The translations under genes were made by a program, and so were the position numbers. Shown piece after piece: positions 11,579-19,910 of a DNA stretch of 64,000 nucleotides. Under the pieces are notes generated by a model. That model ran no database searches, was not told where the DNA came from, and was given only the letters and a program-made list of their open reading frames with translations. Source of the DNA: Pseudomonas sp. PDNC002 (GTDB lineage Bacteria; Pseudomonadota; Gammaproteobacteria; Pseudomonadales; Pseudomonadaceae); assembly GCF_016919445.1 (NCBI RefSeq), contig NZ_CP070356.1:1954001-2018000 (forward strand). Direction: 5' to 3'. Each line of letters begins with the position of its first letter. Position 1 is the first letter of the stretch.

Positions 11579-12865
11579 TTACTTGAGCGCGGCGAATGCG
11601 CGTTCGGCGGCGTCCAGGGTCAGTTTCAGCTCGGTTTCGCCGTGGGCGATGGAGGTGAAGCCGGCCTCGAAGGCACTCGGAGCCAGGTACACGCCGGCGT
11701 CCAGCATCAGGTGGAAGAAGCGCTTGAAGCGTTCCGCGTCGCTGGTCATCACGTCGTCGAAGGTGACGATGTCGTCCGCGCCGGTGAAGTACAGGCCGAA
11801 CATCGCGGCACCCGCCTGGGTGGTCACGAAGGGGATGCCGGCGGCGTCGGCGCGCTCCTGCAGGCCTTGCAGCATGCGGGTGGTGTAGGTGGTCAGCTCG
11901 TCGTGGAAGCCGGGGCGACTGATCAGGCGCAGGGTGGTCAGGCCGGCGGCCATGGCCAGCGGGTTACCCGACAGGGTGCCTGCCTGGTAGACCGGGCCGA
12001 GCGGGGAAATCTGCTCCATGATCTCGCGCTTGCCACCGAAGGCGCCCACCGGCATGCCGCCGCCGATGATCTTGCCGAAGGTCGACAGGTCCGGGGTGAT
12101 GCCGTAGTGCGCCTGGGCGCCACCGAGGGCGACGCGGAAGCCGGTCATCACTTCGTCGAAGATCAGCACCACGCCGTGCTGGTCGCACAGGCTGCGCAGG
12201 CCTTCGAGGAAGCCGGGGGCCGGCGGCACGCAGTTCATGTTGCCGGCGACCGGCTCGACGATGATGCACGCCACTTCCTTGCCGACTTCGCCCAGGGTCT
12301 TCTCGACGGCGGCGATGTCGTTGAAGGGCAGGGTCAGGGTGTGCTTGGCGAAGGCCGCCGGTACGCCGGGGGAGTTCGGTACGCCGAAGGTCAGGGCGCC
12401 GGAGCCGGCTTTCACCAGCAGGCTGTCGGAGTGGCCGTGGTAGCAGCCTTCGAACTTGATGATGCTGTCGCGGCCGGTATAGCCACGGGCCAGGCGGATG
12501 GCGCTCATGGTGGCTTCGGTGCCGGAGCTGACCATGCGCACCATGTCCATGGACGGAACCAGCGAGCAGACCAGATCGGCCATTTCCACTTCCAGCGCGG
12601 TCGGCGCGCCGTAGGACAGGCCGTGGTCGAGCTGCTTGCGCACGGCGTCGAGCACGTCCGGGTGGCTGTGGCCGAGGATCATCGGGCCCCAGGAGCCGAC
12701 GTAGTCGACGTAGCGCTTGTCATCTTCGTCCACGACGTAGGCGCCTTCCGCGTGCTTGAAGAACAGCGGGGTGCCGCCGACGCTCTTGAACGCGCGCACC
12801 GGCGAGTTCACGCCACCGGGGATGTGTTTCTGGGCATTGGCGAAAAGCGTTTCGGAACGGGACAT
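11579..12865 (-). CDS. hemL: Glutamate-1-semialdehyde 2,1-aminomutase
   Basis: A PLP enzyme that converts glutamate-1-semialdehyde to 5-aminolevulinate in tetrapyrrole synthesis (C5 pathway). The protein has 428 residues, the normal length. The PLP-binding lysine lies in [12 protein letters not shown], and the upstream F-D-E-V-M-T-G-F-R motif is intact. It forms the block thiD-thiE-hemL on the minus strand, with thiE ending 42 bases before it. Confidence 0.98.
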   Translation of the reverse strand: MSRSETLFANAQKHIPGGVNSPVRAFKSVGGTPLFFKHAEGAYVVDEDDKRYVDYVGSWGPMILGHSHPDVLDAVRKQLDHGLSYGAPTALEVEMADLVCSLVPSMDMVRMVSSGTEATMSAIRLARGYTGRDSIIKFEGCYHGHSDSLLVKAGSGALTFGVPNSPGVPAAFAKHTLTLPFNDIAAVEKTLGEVGKEVACIIVEPVAGNMNCVPPAPGFLEGLRSLCDQHGVVLIFDEVMTGFRVALGGAQAHYGITPDLSTFGKIIGGGMPVGAFGGKREIMEQISPLGPVYQAGTLSGNPLAMAAGLTTLRLISRPGFHDELTTYTTRMLQGLQERADAAGIPFVTTQAGAAMFGLYFTGADDIVTFDDVMTSDAERFKRFFHLMLDAGVYLAPSAFEAGFTSIAHGETELKLTLDAAERAFAALK

Positions 12866-12907
12866 GGTGTACCTCGCGAAGCTGTGAAGGGCCGGGCGCG
12901 TGGGCGC

Positions 12908-13537
12908 TCAGCGGGTTTCGAAGAGTTGACTAAAGGCGCGGGCGCGCTGTTCGACTTCGGCCGGGGACTCGGCGGCGAACAGGGCGTGAATCACGGCGAT
13001 CATGTCGGCACCCCGGGCGATCAGCTCGGGTGCGTTTTCCAGGGTCACGCCGCCGATGGCCACCAGCGGCACGTTGAAGCGGGCCTTGGCCTGTTCCAGC
13101 AGTTCGAGGCTGGCGGCGGAGGCGCCCGGTTTGGTCTGGGAGGCGAAGAAGCGACCGAAGGCGACGTAGCTGGCGCCCTCGGCGATGGCTCTCTCGGCCA
13201 GGTCGAGGCTGGCGTGGCAGGTGCCGCCGATGACGGCATCGCGGCCCAGCAGGGCGCGGGCAGCGGCCAGCGAGCCGTCGGTCTGGCCCAGGTGCACGCT
13301 GACGCTCAGGCGCGCGGCCAGTTCGGCGTCATCGTTGATCAGCAGCGTGGCGCCGTAGCGCGCGCAGAGATCGCGCAACGCTTCGGCTTCACGCAGGCGG
13401 CGCGAAGCGTCGTCGGACTTGTCGCGGTATTGCAGCAGTTTGGCGCCGCCCTTGAGGGCGGCTTCGACGTAGGGCAGCAGGCGGCCGCCGTCGAGCAGCT
13501 GGCTGTCGGTGATGGCGTAGAGTCCGCGCAGTTTCAT
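12908..13537 (-). CDS. thiE: Thiamine-phosphate synthase
   Basis: Joins HMP-PP and the thiazole phosphate to give thiamine phosphate. A 209-residue TIM-barrel protein. Recognisable motifs are L-L-Q-Y-R-D-K (pyrophosphate/substrate binding), L-L-I-N-D-D, V-H-L-G-Q-T-D and V-A-I-G-G-V-T. The start at 13537 gives [11 protein letters not shown], the usual N-terminus; a start at 13579 would add 14 non-conserved residues. It follows thiD by 43 bases on the same strand. Confidence 0.97.
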   Translation of the reverse strand: MKLRGLYAITDSQLLDGGRLLPYVEAALKGGAKLLQYRDKSDDASRRLREAEALRDLCARYGATLLINDDAELAARLSVSVHLGQTDGSLAAARALLGRDAVIGGTCHASLDLAERAIAEGASYVAFGRFFASQTKPGASAASLELLEQAKARFNVPLVAIGGVTLENAPELIARGADMIAVIHALFAAESPAEVEQRARAFSQLFETR

Positions 13538-13580
13538 CGCAACCTCGATCCGGGTGCCCGCCCTCGCGGGCACCGACATA

Positions 13581-14378
13581 TTAAGAGCAGTAGTCCAGCG
13601 GCAGGCGGCGCGGCACGTACTGGCCGTGGCCGGGCGCTTCCGCGTCGCGCAGGGTGCGCCAGGTGTAGTCCAGGGCGCTGCGCACCGCGCTCACCAGCTC
13701 CTCGCCCAGGGCCAGGCGACCGGCGAGGGTGCTCGCCAGGGTGCAGCCCGAACCGTGGTAGCTGCCGGGCAGGCGCTGGCAGGTAAAGGTGTGGCGCTGG
13801 CCGTCCCGGGTGTACAGGCGATTGTGCACCTCGGACTCATCGCCGTGCCCGCCTGTAATCAGCAGGGTCTGGATATAAGGCAGCAGCTTGTCGGCGCACT
13901 CGTCCGCGGTGCCTTCGGGCAGTTCGGCGAGGATGCGCGCTTCGGGCAGGTTCGGCGTGGCCACTGCTGCGATTGGCAGCAGGCGTTCGCGCATGGCGTA
14001 GCCGACATCGTCCTTACCCAGCGAGCCGCCGCCGCCAGCGCGCAACACCGGGTCGCAGACCAGCGGGATGCCCGGCAGCGATTGCATGATCTCGACGACC
14101 GTGTCGACCATCTGCACCGAGCCGAGCATGCCCAGCTTGACCGCCGCCACCGGCAGGTCGGCGATCACGGCGTTGGCCTGGGCCAGCACCCACTCGCGGT
14201 CGAGCACGCGGAAGTCGGAAACGTTGACGGTATCCTGAACGGTCAGTGCGGTGACGGTCGGCGCGGCGTGGCAGCCTTGGGCGATCAGGGCTTCGATATC
14301 GGCTTGCAGGCCGGCGCCACCACTCGGGTCGTGGCCGGACAGGCAGAGCACTACGGGACGGGAGGCAGGTGTTTTCAT
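13581..14378 (-). CDS. thiD: Hydroxymethylpyrimidine/phosphomethylpyrimidine kinase
   Basis: Phosphorylates HMP and HMP-P for thiamine synthesis. A 265-residue ribokinase-fold protein with the N-terminal [14 protein letters not shown] signature and the C-terminal G-S-G-C-T-L-A-S-T anion hole containing the catalytic cysteine region. The start at 14378 ([15 protein letters not shown]) is chosen because longer in-frame starts run into the divergent ladS promoter region. It is the first gene of the thiD-thiE-hemL block. Confidence 0.97.
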   Translation of the reverse strand: MKTPASRPVVLCLSGHDPSGGAGLQADIEALIAQGCHAAPTVTALTVQDTVNVSDFRVLDREWVLAQANAVIADLPVAAVKLGMLGSVQMVDTVVEIMQSLPGIPLVCDPVLRAGGGGSLGKDDVGYAMRERLLPIAAVATPNLPEARILAELPEGTADECADKLLPYIQTLLITGGHGDESEVHNRLYTRDGQRHTFTCQRLPGSYHGSGCTLASTLAGRLALGEELVSAVRSALDYTWRTLRDAEAPGHGQYVPRRLPLDYCS

Positions 14379-14586
14379 GGCGCGGGAGCTTATCACCAAA
14401 ACGGGGCGCTGAGCTGACCGAACGGTCCATTGCGCATCGCCTGGCCGCGCTCTGGCCGAGTGGTCGAATGCCACGGGGCACAAGGCCTGTGGTAGAGTTC
14501 GCCGATTCCAACACAACGCCTTCACGGCGCGCCAGAACGAGAGATGGGGATCTCCGGCGCGGCTGTCGGTGGCACTGCGGGGCACC

Positions 14587-16977
14587 ATGCGGCACTGGCT
14601 GATCTTCCTGATCCTTCTCATCCTCTCGCCAGTGGCGAGCGCCATCAGCTTCGACGAGCGCGTCGGGCAATTGCCCCTGGGGCGGGCGATGGATGTCTTC
14701 GAGGACGTGCGCGGCACCGCCGACATCGCAGAGATCAGCTCACCGGCGCTGGCCGCCAGCTTCCGCCGCCATGAGCGCGATGTGCTCAATGCCGGCTATT
14801 CCCGCTCGGTGTTCTGGCTGCGCCTGGACCTGGATTACCAGCCGCAAGCCTCGAAAGATCCGGCCAACTGGCTGCTGGAACTGGCCTACCCGCCGCTGGA
14901 CAAGCTCGATCTCTATCTGCCCGACGGCCATGGCGGCTTCACGCTCGCCCAGCGCACCGGCGACACCCTGCCGTTCGACAGCCGGCCGATCCGCCAGAAC
15001 AATTACCTGTTCGACCTCAAGCTCGAGCCCGGCAAGCCGCTGCGCGTCTACCTGCGCCTGGAAAGCCAGGGCTCGATCCAGGCGCCGCTGACGCTCTGGT
15101 CGCCCAAGGCCTATCTGGAAGAGCAGCCGCAACGCATCTATGTGCTGGGCATCATCTACGGCGTGCTGCTGGTGATGCTGATCTACAACCTGTTCATCTT
15201 CCTCAGCGTCCGCGACACCAGCTACCTCTATTACATCCTCTATATCGCCTCGTTCGGCTTCTACCAGATATCGGTCAATGGCGCGGGCATCGAGTACTTC
15301 TGGCCCAACAACCCCTGGTGGGCCAATGCTTCCACGCCCTTCCTGATCGGCTCGGCGGGGCTGTTCGGCTGCCAGTTCGCCCGCAGTTTCCTGCACACCC
15401 GCGAGCACAGCCTGTGGATCGACCGCATCCTGCGCGTCCTGATGGCTGTCGGCGCGCTGGTGATGATCCTGGCGCTGACCGTCAGCTACGCGATTGCGCT
15501 GCGCCTGGCCACTTACCTGGCGCTCGCCTTCACCGTGGTGATCTTCAGCGCCGGCATCGTCGCCTGGCTGCGCGGCATGCGCGTGGCGCGCTACTTCATC
15601 TTCGCCTGGAGCGCCTTCCTGCTTGGCGGGGTGATCAATACCCTGATGGTGCTGGGTCTGCTGCCCAACATCTTCCTCACCATGTACGCCAGCCAGATCG
15701 GCTCGGCGCTGGAAGTCGGACTGCTATCCCTGGCGCTGGCCGACCGCATCAATGCCATGAAGGAGGAGCGCACGCGCATCCTCCAGGAAACCAGTCGCAA
15801 GCTGGAACAGTTGAACCTGGAGCTGGCCAGCAGCAACCGCCTGAAGGACGAGTTCCTCGCCACCGTCACCCACGAACTGCGTACGCCCATGAGCGGGGTG
15901 ATCGGCTCGCTGGAGCTGATGCAGACGGTGCCGATGGACATCGAACTGGCCCAGTACCACAAGACCGCCACCGGCTCGGCGCGGGACATGATGCGCATGG
16001 TCAACGACATCCTCGCGTTGATCGAGCTGCAGGCCGGCAAGCTTTACCCGCGCCGTGAGCCGTTCAGCCTACGTGGGCTGTGCGACGGCCTGCGCGCGCA
16101 GTACGCGCCGCGCGCCGAGGAGCGCGGGCTGCGTTTCGTGCTGCAATTGGACGAGAGCCTGCCCGACACCCTCGAAGGTGATGCCGGCAAGATGGCGCAG
16201 GCGCTGGGCTACCTGATCGACAACGCCATCAAGTTCACCCGCCAGGGCGGCGTGAACCTGCGTGTCGGGGGCGTGGCGAACAATGAAGGGCTGTCCCTGC
16301 GCATCGAGGTGCAGGACAGCGGTATCGGTTTCTCCACCCCGCCGGATGGTGCGCTGTACCAGCGCTTCTTCCAGCTCGATGGTTCGCTGACCCGTGAATA
16401 CGGTGGTCTCGGCATCGGCCTGGCGCTGTGCCGCAAGCTGGTGGCGCTGCTGGGCGGCGAGCTGGTGCACGAGTCCGAGCCGGGGCAGGGCAGTCGATTC
16501 AGCCTGGACATCCAGGTCGGCCAACCCGCCCAGAACATCGCCCCGCCGCCGCGCCGCGCGGGCGGCCAGGCGCTGCGCAGTCCGGAGCAGTGCACGGTAC
16601 TGGTGGTGGAGGACAATGCCATCAACCAGTTGGTGATCCGCGGCATGCTGCTCAAGCTCGGCTATCGGGTGCGCACGGCGGACAACGGCGCCGAGGCCAT
16701 CGAACTGCTGCGCCGCGAAACCATCGACACGGTGTTGCTGGACTGCCAGATGCCGGTGATGGACGGCTTCGCCACGTGCCGGGCGATCCGCACCCTGCCG
16801 GGTTGTGGCGACCTGCCGGTACTGGCCATCACCGCCCACAGCCACAGCGGCGACCGCGAGCGCTGCCTGGCCGCCGGAATGAGCGACTACATGGCCAAGC
16901 CGGTGAAGTTCGAGGAGTTGCAGATGCTGCTGCATGACTGGCTGCTGTGCCAGCCGGCGCTGCCCAGTCACGCCTGA
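14587..16977 (+). CDS. ladS: LadS-like 7TMR-DISM hybrid sensor kinase
   Basis: A 796-residue hybrid histidine kinase. The order is signal sequence (to about residue 22), a periplasmic 7TMR-DISMED2 sensor domain (about 25-165), a seven-helix 7TMR-DISM membrane region (about 180-390), a short coiled coil, HisKA with His429 (T-H-E-L-R-T-P-M), HATPase, and a C-terminal receiver with Asp719 (L-L-D-C-Q-M-P-V-M-D). In P. aeruginosa LadS is encoded next to thiD with this architecture and promotes GacS/GacA signalling towards biofilm. The same assignment here rests on architecture plus location. ATG at 14587 (MRHWLIFLILL) is preferred over 14569. Confidence 0.88.
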   Translation: MRHWLIFLILLILSPVASAISFDERVGQLPLGRAMDVFEDVRGTADIAEISSPALAASFRRHERDVLNAGYSRSVFWLRLDLDYQPQASKDPANWLLELAYPPLDKLDLYLPDGHGGFTLAQRTGDTLPFDSRPIRQNNYLFDLKLEPGKPLRVYLRLESQGSIQAPLTLWSPKAYLEEQPQRIYVLGIIYGVLLVMLIYNLFIFLSVRDTSYLYYILYIASFGFYQISVNGAGIEYFWPNNPWWANASTPFLIGSAGLFGCQFARSFLHTREHSLWIDRILRVLMAVGALVMILALTVSYAIALRLATYLALAFTVVIFSAGIVAWLRGMRVARYFIFAWSAFLLGGVINTLMVLGLLPNIFLTMYASQIGSALEVGLLSLALADRINAMKEERTRILQETSRKLEQLNLELASSNRLKDEFLATVTHELRTPMSGVIGSLELMQTVPMDIELAQYHKTATGSARDMMRMVNDILALIELQAGKLYPRREPFSLRGLCDGLRAQYAPRAEERGLRFVLQLDESLPDTLEGDAGKMAQALGYLIDNAIKFTRQGGVNLRVGGVANNEGLSLRIEVQDSGIGFSTPPDGALYQRFFQLDGSLTREYGGLGIGLALCRKLVALLGGELVHESEPGQGSRFSLDIQVGQPAQNIAPPPRRAGGQALRSPEQCTVLVVEDNAINQLVIRGMLLKLGYRVRTADNGAEAIELLRRETIDTVLLDCQMPVMDGFATCRAIRTLPGCGDLPVLAITAHSHSGDRERCLAAGMSDYMAKPVKFEELQMLLHDWLLCQPALPSHA

Positions 16978-16990
16978 GGCTGGACTATGC

Positions 16991-17061
16991 GTAGGAGCGG
17001 ACTTCGTCCGCGATAGGTTCGCATCGCGCCGGATAGCATCGCGGACAGAGTCCGCTCCTAC
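16991..17061. repeat. REP-type palindromic pair
   Basis: GTAGGAGCGGACT...GTCCGCGAT and its inverse ATCGCGGACA...GTCCGCTCCTAC frame a 20-base centre, in the gap between convergent ladS and ilvE. Confidence 0.85.
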
Positions 17062-17091
17062 GCGATGACAAATCCCTCTGTCGATCCAAAG

Positions 17092-17127
17092 AAAAACGCC
17101 GCGATCCCTCTCGGCATCGCGGCGTTT
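17092..17127. terminator. Rho-independent terminator between ladS and ilvE
   Basis: ACGCCGCGAT (17096-17105) pairs with ATCGCGGCGT (17116-17125). Five A precede the stem, giving a U-run for ilvE on the minus strand; three T follow it on the plus strand for ladS. Confidence 0.85.
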
Positions 17128-17149
17128 CTGTTTCAGCGAGCTGTCAGGC

Positions 17150-18169
17150 TCAGACCTTGACGACCCATCCGTCCGGGCCTTCCACGTCGCCGGTCTGGAT
17201 GCCGGTCAGTTCTTCGTAGAGGCGACGGGTCACCGGGCCGACGTCTTCGCGGCTGTAGAATACGTGCAGGTTGTCCTGGTACTGGATGCCGCCGATCGGG
17301 GTGATCACCGCCGCGGTACCGCAGGCGCCGGCTTCCTTGAAGCGCGCCAGGTCGTTGATCTCCACGTCGCCCTCGATCACCTTCAGGCCCAGGCGGTCGG
17401 CGGCCAGTTGCATCAGCGACAGGCGGGTGATGCCCGGCAGTACGGAGCTGGAGCGCGGGGTAACGAACTCGTCGTTGTGGGTGATGGCGAAGAAGTTGGC
17501 CGAACCCACTTCCTCGATGCGGCTGTGGGTGGCCGGGTCGAGGTAGATGCAGTCGGCGAAGCCGGCTTTCTTGGCCTGGGAGCCCGGCAGCAGGCTGGCG
17601 GCATAGTTGCCACCGACCTTGGCGGCGCCGGTGCCGTGGGGCGCGGCGCGGTCGAAGGTGGAGATCATGAAGTCATGGGGCTTCATGCCGCCCTTGAAGT
17701 AGGCGCCGACCGGGATGCAGAACACCGAGAAGATGAATTCCGGGGCCGGACGCACGCCGATATTGTCGCCCACGCCGATCACGAACGGACGCAGGTACAG
17801 GGCGCCGCCGGAGCCGTAGGGGGGAATGAAGCGTTCGTTGGCGCGGACCACCTGCTTGCAGGCGTCGATGAACTGCTCTTCGGACACCTGCGGCATCAGT
17901 ACGCGGGCGCAGCTGCGGGCCATGCGCGCGGCGTTCTGGTCCGGGCGGAACAGGTTGATCGAGCCGTCCTTGCAGCGGTAGGCCTTCAGGCCTTCGAAGC
18001 ACTGCTGGCCGTAATGCAGCGCCGAGGAGCCCTCGCTGATGTGCAGGGTGTTGTCTTCGGTCAGCTTGCCGTCGTCCCAGAGGCCATCGCGCCAGTGGGA
18101 GATGTAGCGGAAATCGGTCTTGATGTAATCGAATCCGAGCGCGCCCCAATCGATGTCGTTCTGTGCCAT
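17150..18169 (-). CDS. ilvE: Branched-chain amino acid aminotransferase, 339-residue type
   Basis: A PLP class IV aminotransferase that interconverts Leu, Ile and Val with their 2-oxo acids. The 339-residue length and the sequence M-A-Q-N-D-I-D-W-G-A-L-G-F are those of the longer (mitochondrial-like) BCAT type, not the about 307-residue IlvE form. The PLP lysine is Lys184 (G-T-G-A-A-K-V-G-G-N-Y). The start at 18169 removes a 23-residue non-conserved extension that an ATG at 18238 would give. It ends convergently with ladS and is the left-most gene of the inserted region. Palindromic sites at 18523-18557 lie upstream of it, so control by the neighbouring IclR protein is possible. Confidence 0.93.
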   Translation of the reverse strand: MAQNDIDWGALGFDYIKTDFRYISHWRDGLWDDGKLTEDNTLHISEGSSALHYGQQCFEGLKAYRCKDGSINLFRPDQNAARMARSCARVLMPQVSEEQFIDACKQVVRANERFIPPYGSGGALYLRPFVIGVGDNIGVRPAPEFIFSVFCIPVGAYFKGGMKPHDFMISTFDRAAPHGTGAAKVGGNYAASLLPGSQAKKAGFADCIYLDPATHSRIEEVGSANFFAITHNDEFVTPRSSSVLPGITRLSLMQLAADRLGLKVIEGDVEINDLARFKEAGACGTAAVITPIGGIQYQDNLHVFYSREDVGPVTRRLYEELTGIQTGDVEGPDGWVVKV

Positions 18170-18522
18170 GGTTGCCTCATTCAATGGGATTGCCTGCGGC
18201 CATTCGTCTGCCAGGGCATGGCGGGCGAGCATCCGCATGGTGATTTCGGGACCCTGACGGCGGGCGCTGCCTGAATCACCAGGATTCCGCTACGCGGGGG
18301 GAGCGACGTCCCCCGCTTGATGGTACCGCCAGGACTCCACCAGGACTTGCCATGATACCGGCGATATTCGCGGCTGTGGGGGCTGGGCTGCGAATATCGC
18401 TGCCATCAGTCGCATCGGGAACCGAGCGACCTTGGCGCAGGGTCGCGGGTGGCAATGCCGAGACGGGCGGTGGATTTTGCTGCCCGTCTGCGGGGTCCAG
18501 GCCGGATATTCAGCTGAAATTT

Positions 18523-18557
18523 GTCATTTTTGTGAATGACATTTCGTATGCTGAATA
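18523..18557. promoter_or_regulatory. Overlapping palindromes between ilvE and iclR
   Basis: GTCATT-TTTGTG-AATGAC (18523-18540) is a perfect 6-bp inverted repeat with a 6-base spacer. It overlaps by one base CATTTC-GTATGC-TGAATA (18540-18557), which matches 13 of 18 positions of the operator at 19401-19418. They lie in the 397-base gap 18170-18566, just beyond the iclR stop. The rest of that gap shows no gene. Confidence 0.5.
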
Positions 18558-18566
18558 TATTTTCTG

Positions 18567-19382
18567 TCATTCCGGCTTACTGGCGCTCCCTTGGGGAAAC
18601 AGTGAGCGGCTGATGAAGCGTGCTGTCTCGTGCAGGCTGGCACCGATCTGTTCCAGTTTTTCCCGCTCATGCTGCGCGCTGATGCCGATGCCGGAGATGA
18701 CGAAGCGCGGCTGCCGGTCGTGGTCGATGATCGCGCTGGCGACCATGCTGACGCCGCGGTAGAGGTGGTCCTGGTCAATGGCCCAGCCGAGTTCGAGGGC
18801 GCCGATGGCGTCATTGCGAAACTCCTCGAAGCCGGGCGGGCTCTCCCAGCGCACGCGGGTCAGGCGGCGGCGCAGCTCATCGTCCGGCAGGTTGCGCAGG
18901 CCGGCGATGCAGCGCCCGGCGGCACCCACCAGTTCCGGCAGGCGCGAGCCGACGGCGACGTTGACGTGGGCCACGGGTGGCGCGGAGACGGCGATCACGC
19001 GGATGTGCGCGTCGTCGGTCACCTGCCACAGGGCGATGAGGATCTGGTGGCTGGTGCTCAGACGTTCCAGTTCCGGCTGGATCAGGTCGGCGTAGCTGCG
19101 GCCGATGAAGCTCACCGCCAGCTCCGACAGGCCCAGGCCAAGGCGGTAGGTCTTGGTGTCGTTGTCGAACGAGGTCAGCTGCTCGTTGGTCAGGGTGCGC
19201 AGGATATTGAAGGTGGTGCTCGGGCTGATGCCGGTGGCGCGGGCGATGGCGGTCGCGCCCTCGGGGCCCTCGGCATTGGCCAGGTGGCGAAGGATCTGGA
19301 TGGCATTCACGACGGCGCCGACATCCTTGGCGCTGCCGGTGCGTTTGCTGTTGCTTTCTTCGACGGTCTTTTCAGTGGTCAT
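18567..19382 (-). CDS. IclR-family transcriptional regulator
   Basis: A 271-residue regulator. The N-terminal winged helix-turn-helix (about residues 20-85) contains A-T-A-I-A-R-A-T-G-I-S-P-S-T-T-F-N-I-L-R-T-L. The C-terminal IclR effector domain follows and ends in D-R-Q-P-R-F-V-I-S-G-I. It is divergent from the catabolic operon starting at 19524 and is the likely local regulator. The start was placed at 19382 because a TTGCAG/TACATT promoter (19415-19443, minus strand) would leave almost no leader for the alternative ATG at 19403. That alternative adds seven residues. The effector is unknown. Confidence 0.87.
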   Translation of the reverse strand: MTTEKTVEESNSKRTGSAKDVGAVVNAIQILRHLANAEGPEGATAIARATGISPSTTFNILRTLTNEQLTSFDNDTKTYRLGLGLSELAVSFIGRSYADLIQPELERLSTSHQILIALWQVTDDAHIRVIAVSAPPVAHVNVAVGSRLPELVGAAGRCIAGLRNLPDDELRRRLTRVRWESPPGFEEFRNDAIGALELGWAIDQDHLYRGVSMVASAIIDHDRQPRFVISGIGISAQHEREKLEQIGASLHETARFISRSLFPQGSASKPE

Positions 19383-19396
19383 ATTCTGTATTCTGA

Positions 19397-19443
19397 TTGA
19401 CATTCAGTATTGTGAATGTATTCTGACCCTGCGACGCCTGCAA
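19397..19443. promoter_or_regulatory. Divergent promoters with a shared palindromic operator
   Basis: Plus strand: TTGACA (19397-19402), 16 bases, TATTCT (19419-19424). Minus strand: TTGCAG (19438-19443), 17 bases, TACATT (19415-19420). The palindrome CATTCA-GTATTG-TGAATG (19401-19418) fills the spacer of the plus promoter and covers the -10 of the minus one. A bound regulator would block both, as expected for an autoregulated IclR repressor. Confidence 0.65.
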
Positions 19444-19523
19444 CGGCTTCCGTGAAGCTGGCTTGGCATGGGCGGTAACGCACTTTGCAACAAAGGCAGA
19501 ACAAGAACAAAGGAGAAACCTCG

Positions 19524-19910
19524 ATGGTGGATTTCCCCGACCGCAACATGCCAGGGCCGGAGGCGCAGTACCTCGCCTTCCTCGCCCAGGGTCGCTTCAT
19601 GTTGCAGCGCAGCGCCTCCACCGGCCGATACGTGTTCTACCCGCGCACCCAGGTGCCCGGCAGCGGCGAAACGGACCTGGAATGGGTTCCCGCCAGTGGC
19701 CTGGGCACCCTGTATGCCCTGACCGTCAATCGCGCCCGCAGCGGTGACTACAACGTCGCCCTGATCGACCTGGATGAAGGTGTACGCATGATGTCGCGTA
19801 TCGAAGGGCATCTCAGCCTGCCCATCGGCGCCCGCGTCAAGGCGCGCATTGCCCAGCAGGAGAGTGGCGCCGTCGTCGTCTTCGAGCCTCTCGCGGAGGT
19901 GCAAGCATGA
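19524..19910 (+). CDS. DUF35 OB-fold protein without its zinc ribbon cysteines
   Basis: A 128-residue protein of the DUF35 (Zn-ribbon plus OB-fold) family, whose members are partner subunits of thiolase-fold enzymes. The N-terminal part keeps the ribbon-like pattern (F-M-L-Q-R-S-A-S-T-G-R-Y-V-F-Y-P-R) but every metal-binding cysteine is replaced, and the protein contains no cysteine. The OB-fold follows (L-G-T-L-Y-A-L-T-V-N-R to about residue 120). The start at 19524 has AGGAG at the right distance; the in-frame ATG at 19485 has none. It overlaps the thiolase-fold gene by 4 bases (ATGA), which is strong evidence for a two-subunit complex. Confidence 0.85.
   Translation: MVDFPDRNMPGPEAQYLAFLAQGRFMLQRSASTGRYVFYPRTQVPGSGETDLEWVPASGLGTLYALTVNRARSGDYNVALIDLDEGVRMMSRIEGHLSLPIGARVKARIAQQESGAVVVFEPLAEVQA

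Noticed and set aside
14451-14476. A GGCCGAGTGGTCGAA stretch resembling a tRNA-Ser/Leu D-arm
   Set aside because: No acceptor stem, anticodon arm or CCA-side sequence can be built around it; it lies in the thiD-ladS promoter gap.
18352-18762. A plus-strand frame running from the ilvE-iclR gap into iclR
   Set aside because: It overlaps the 3' part of iclR antisense, has no ribosome-binding site and no recognisable protein features.
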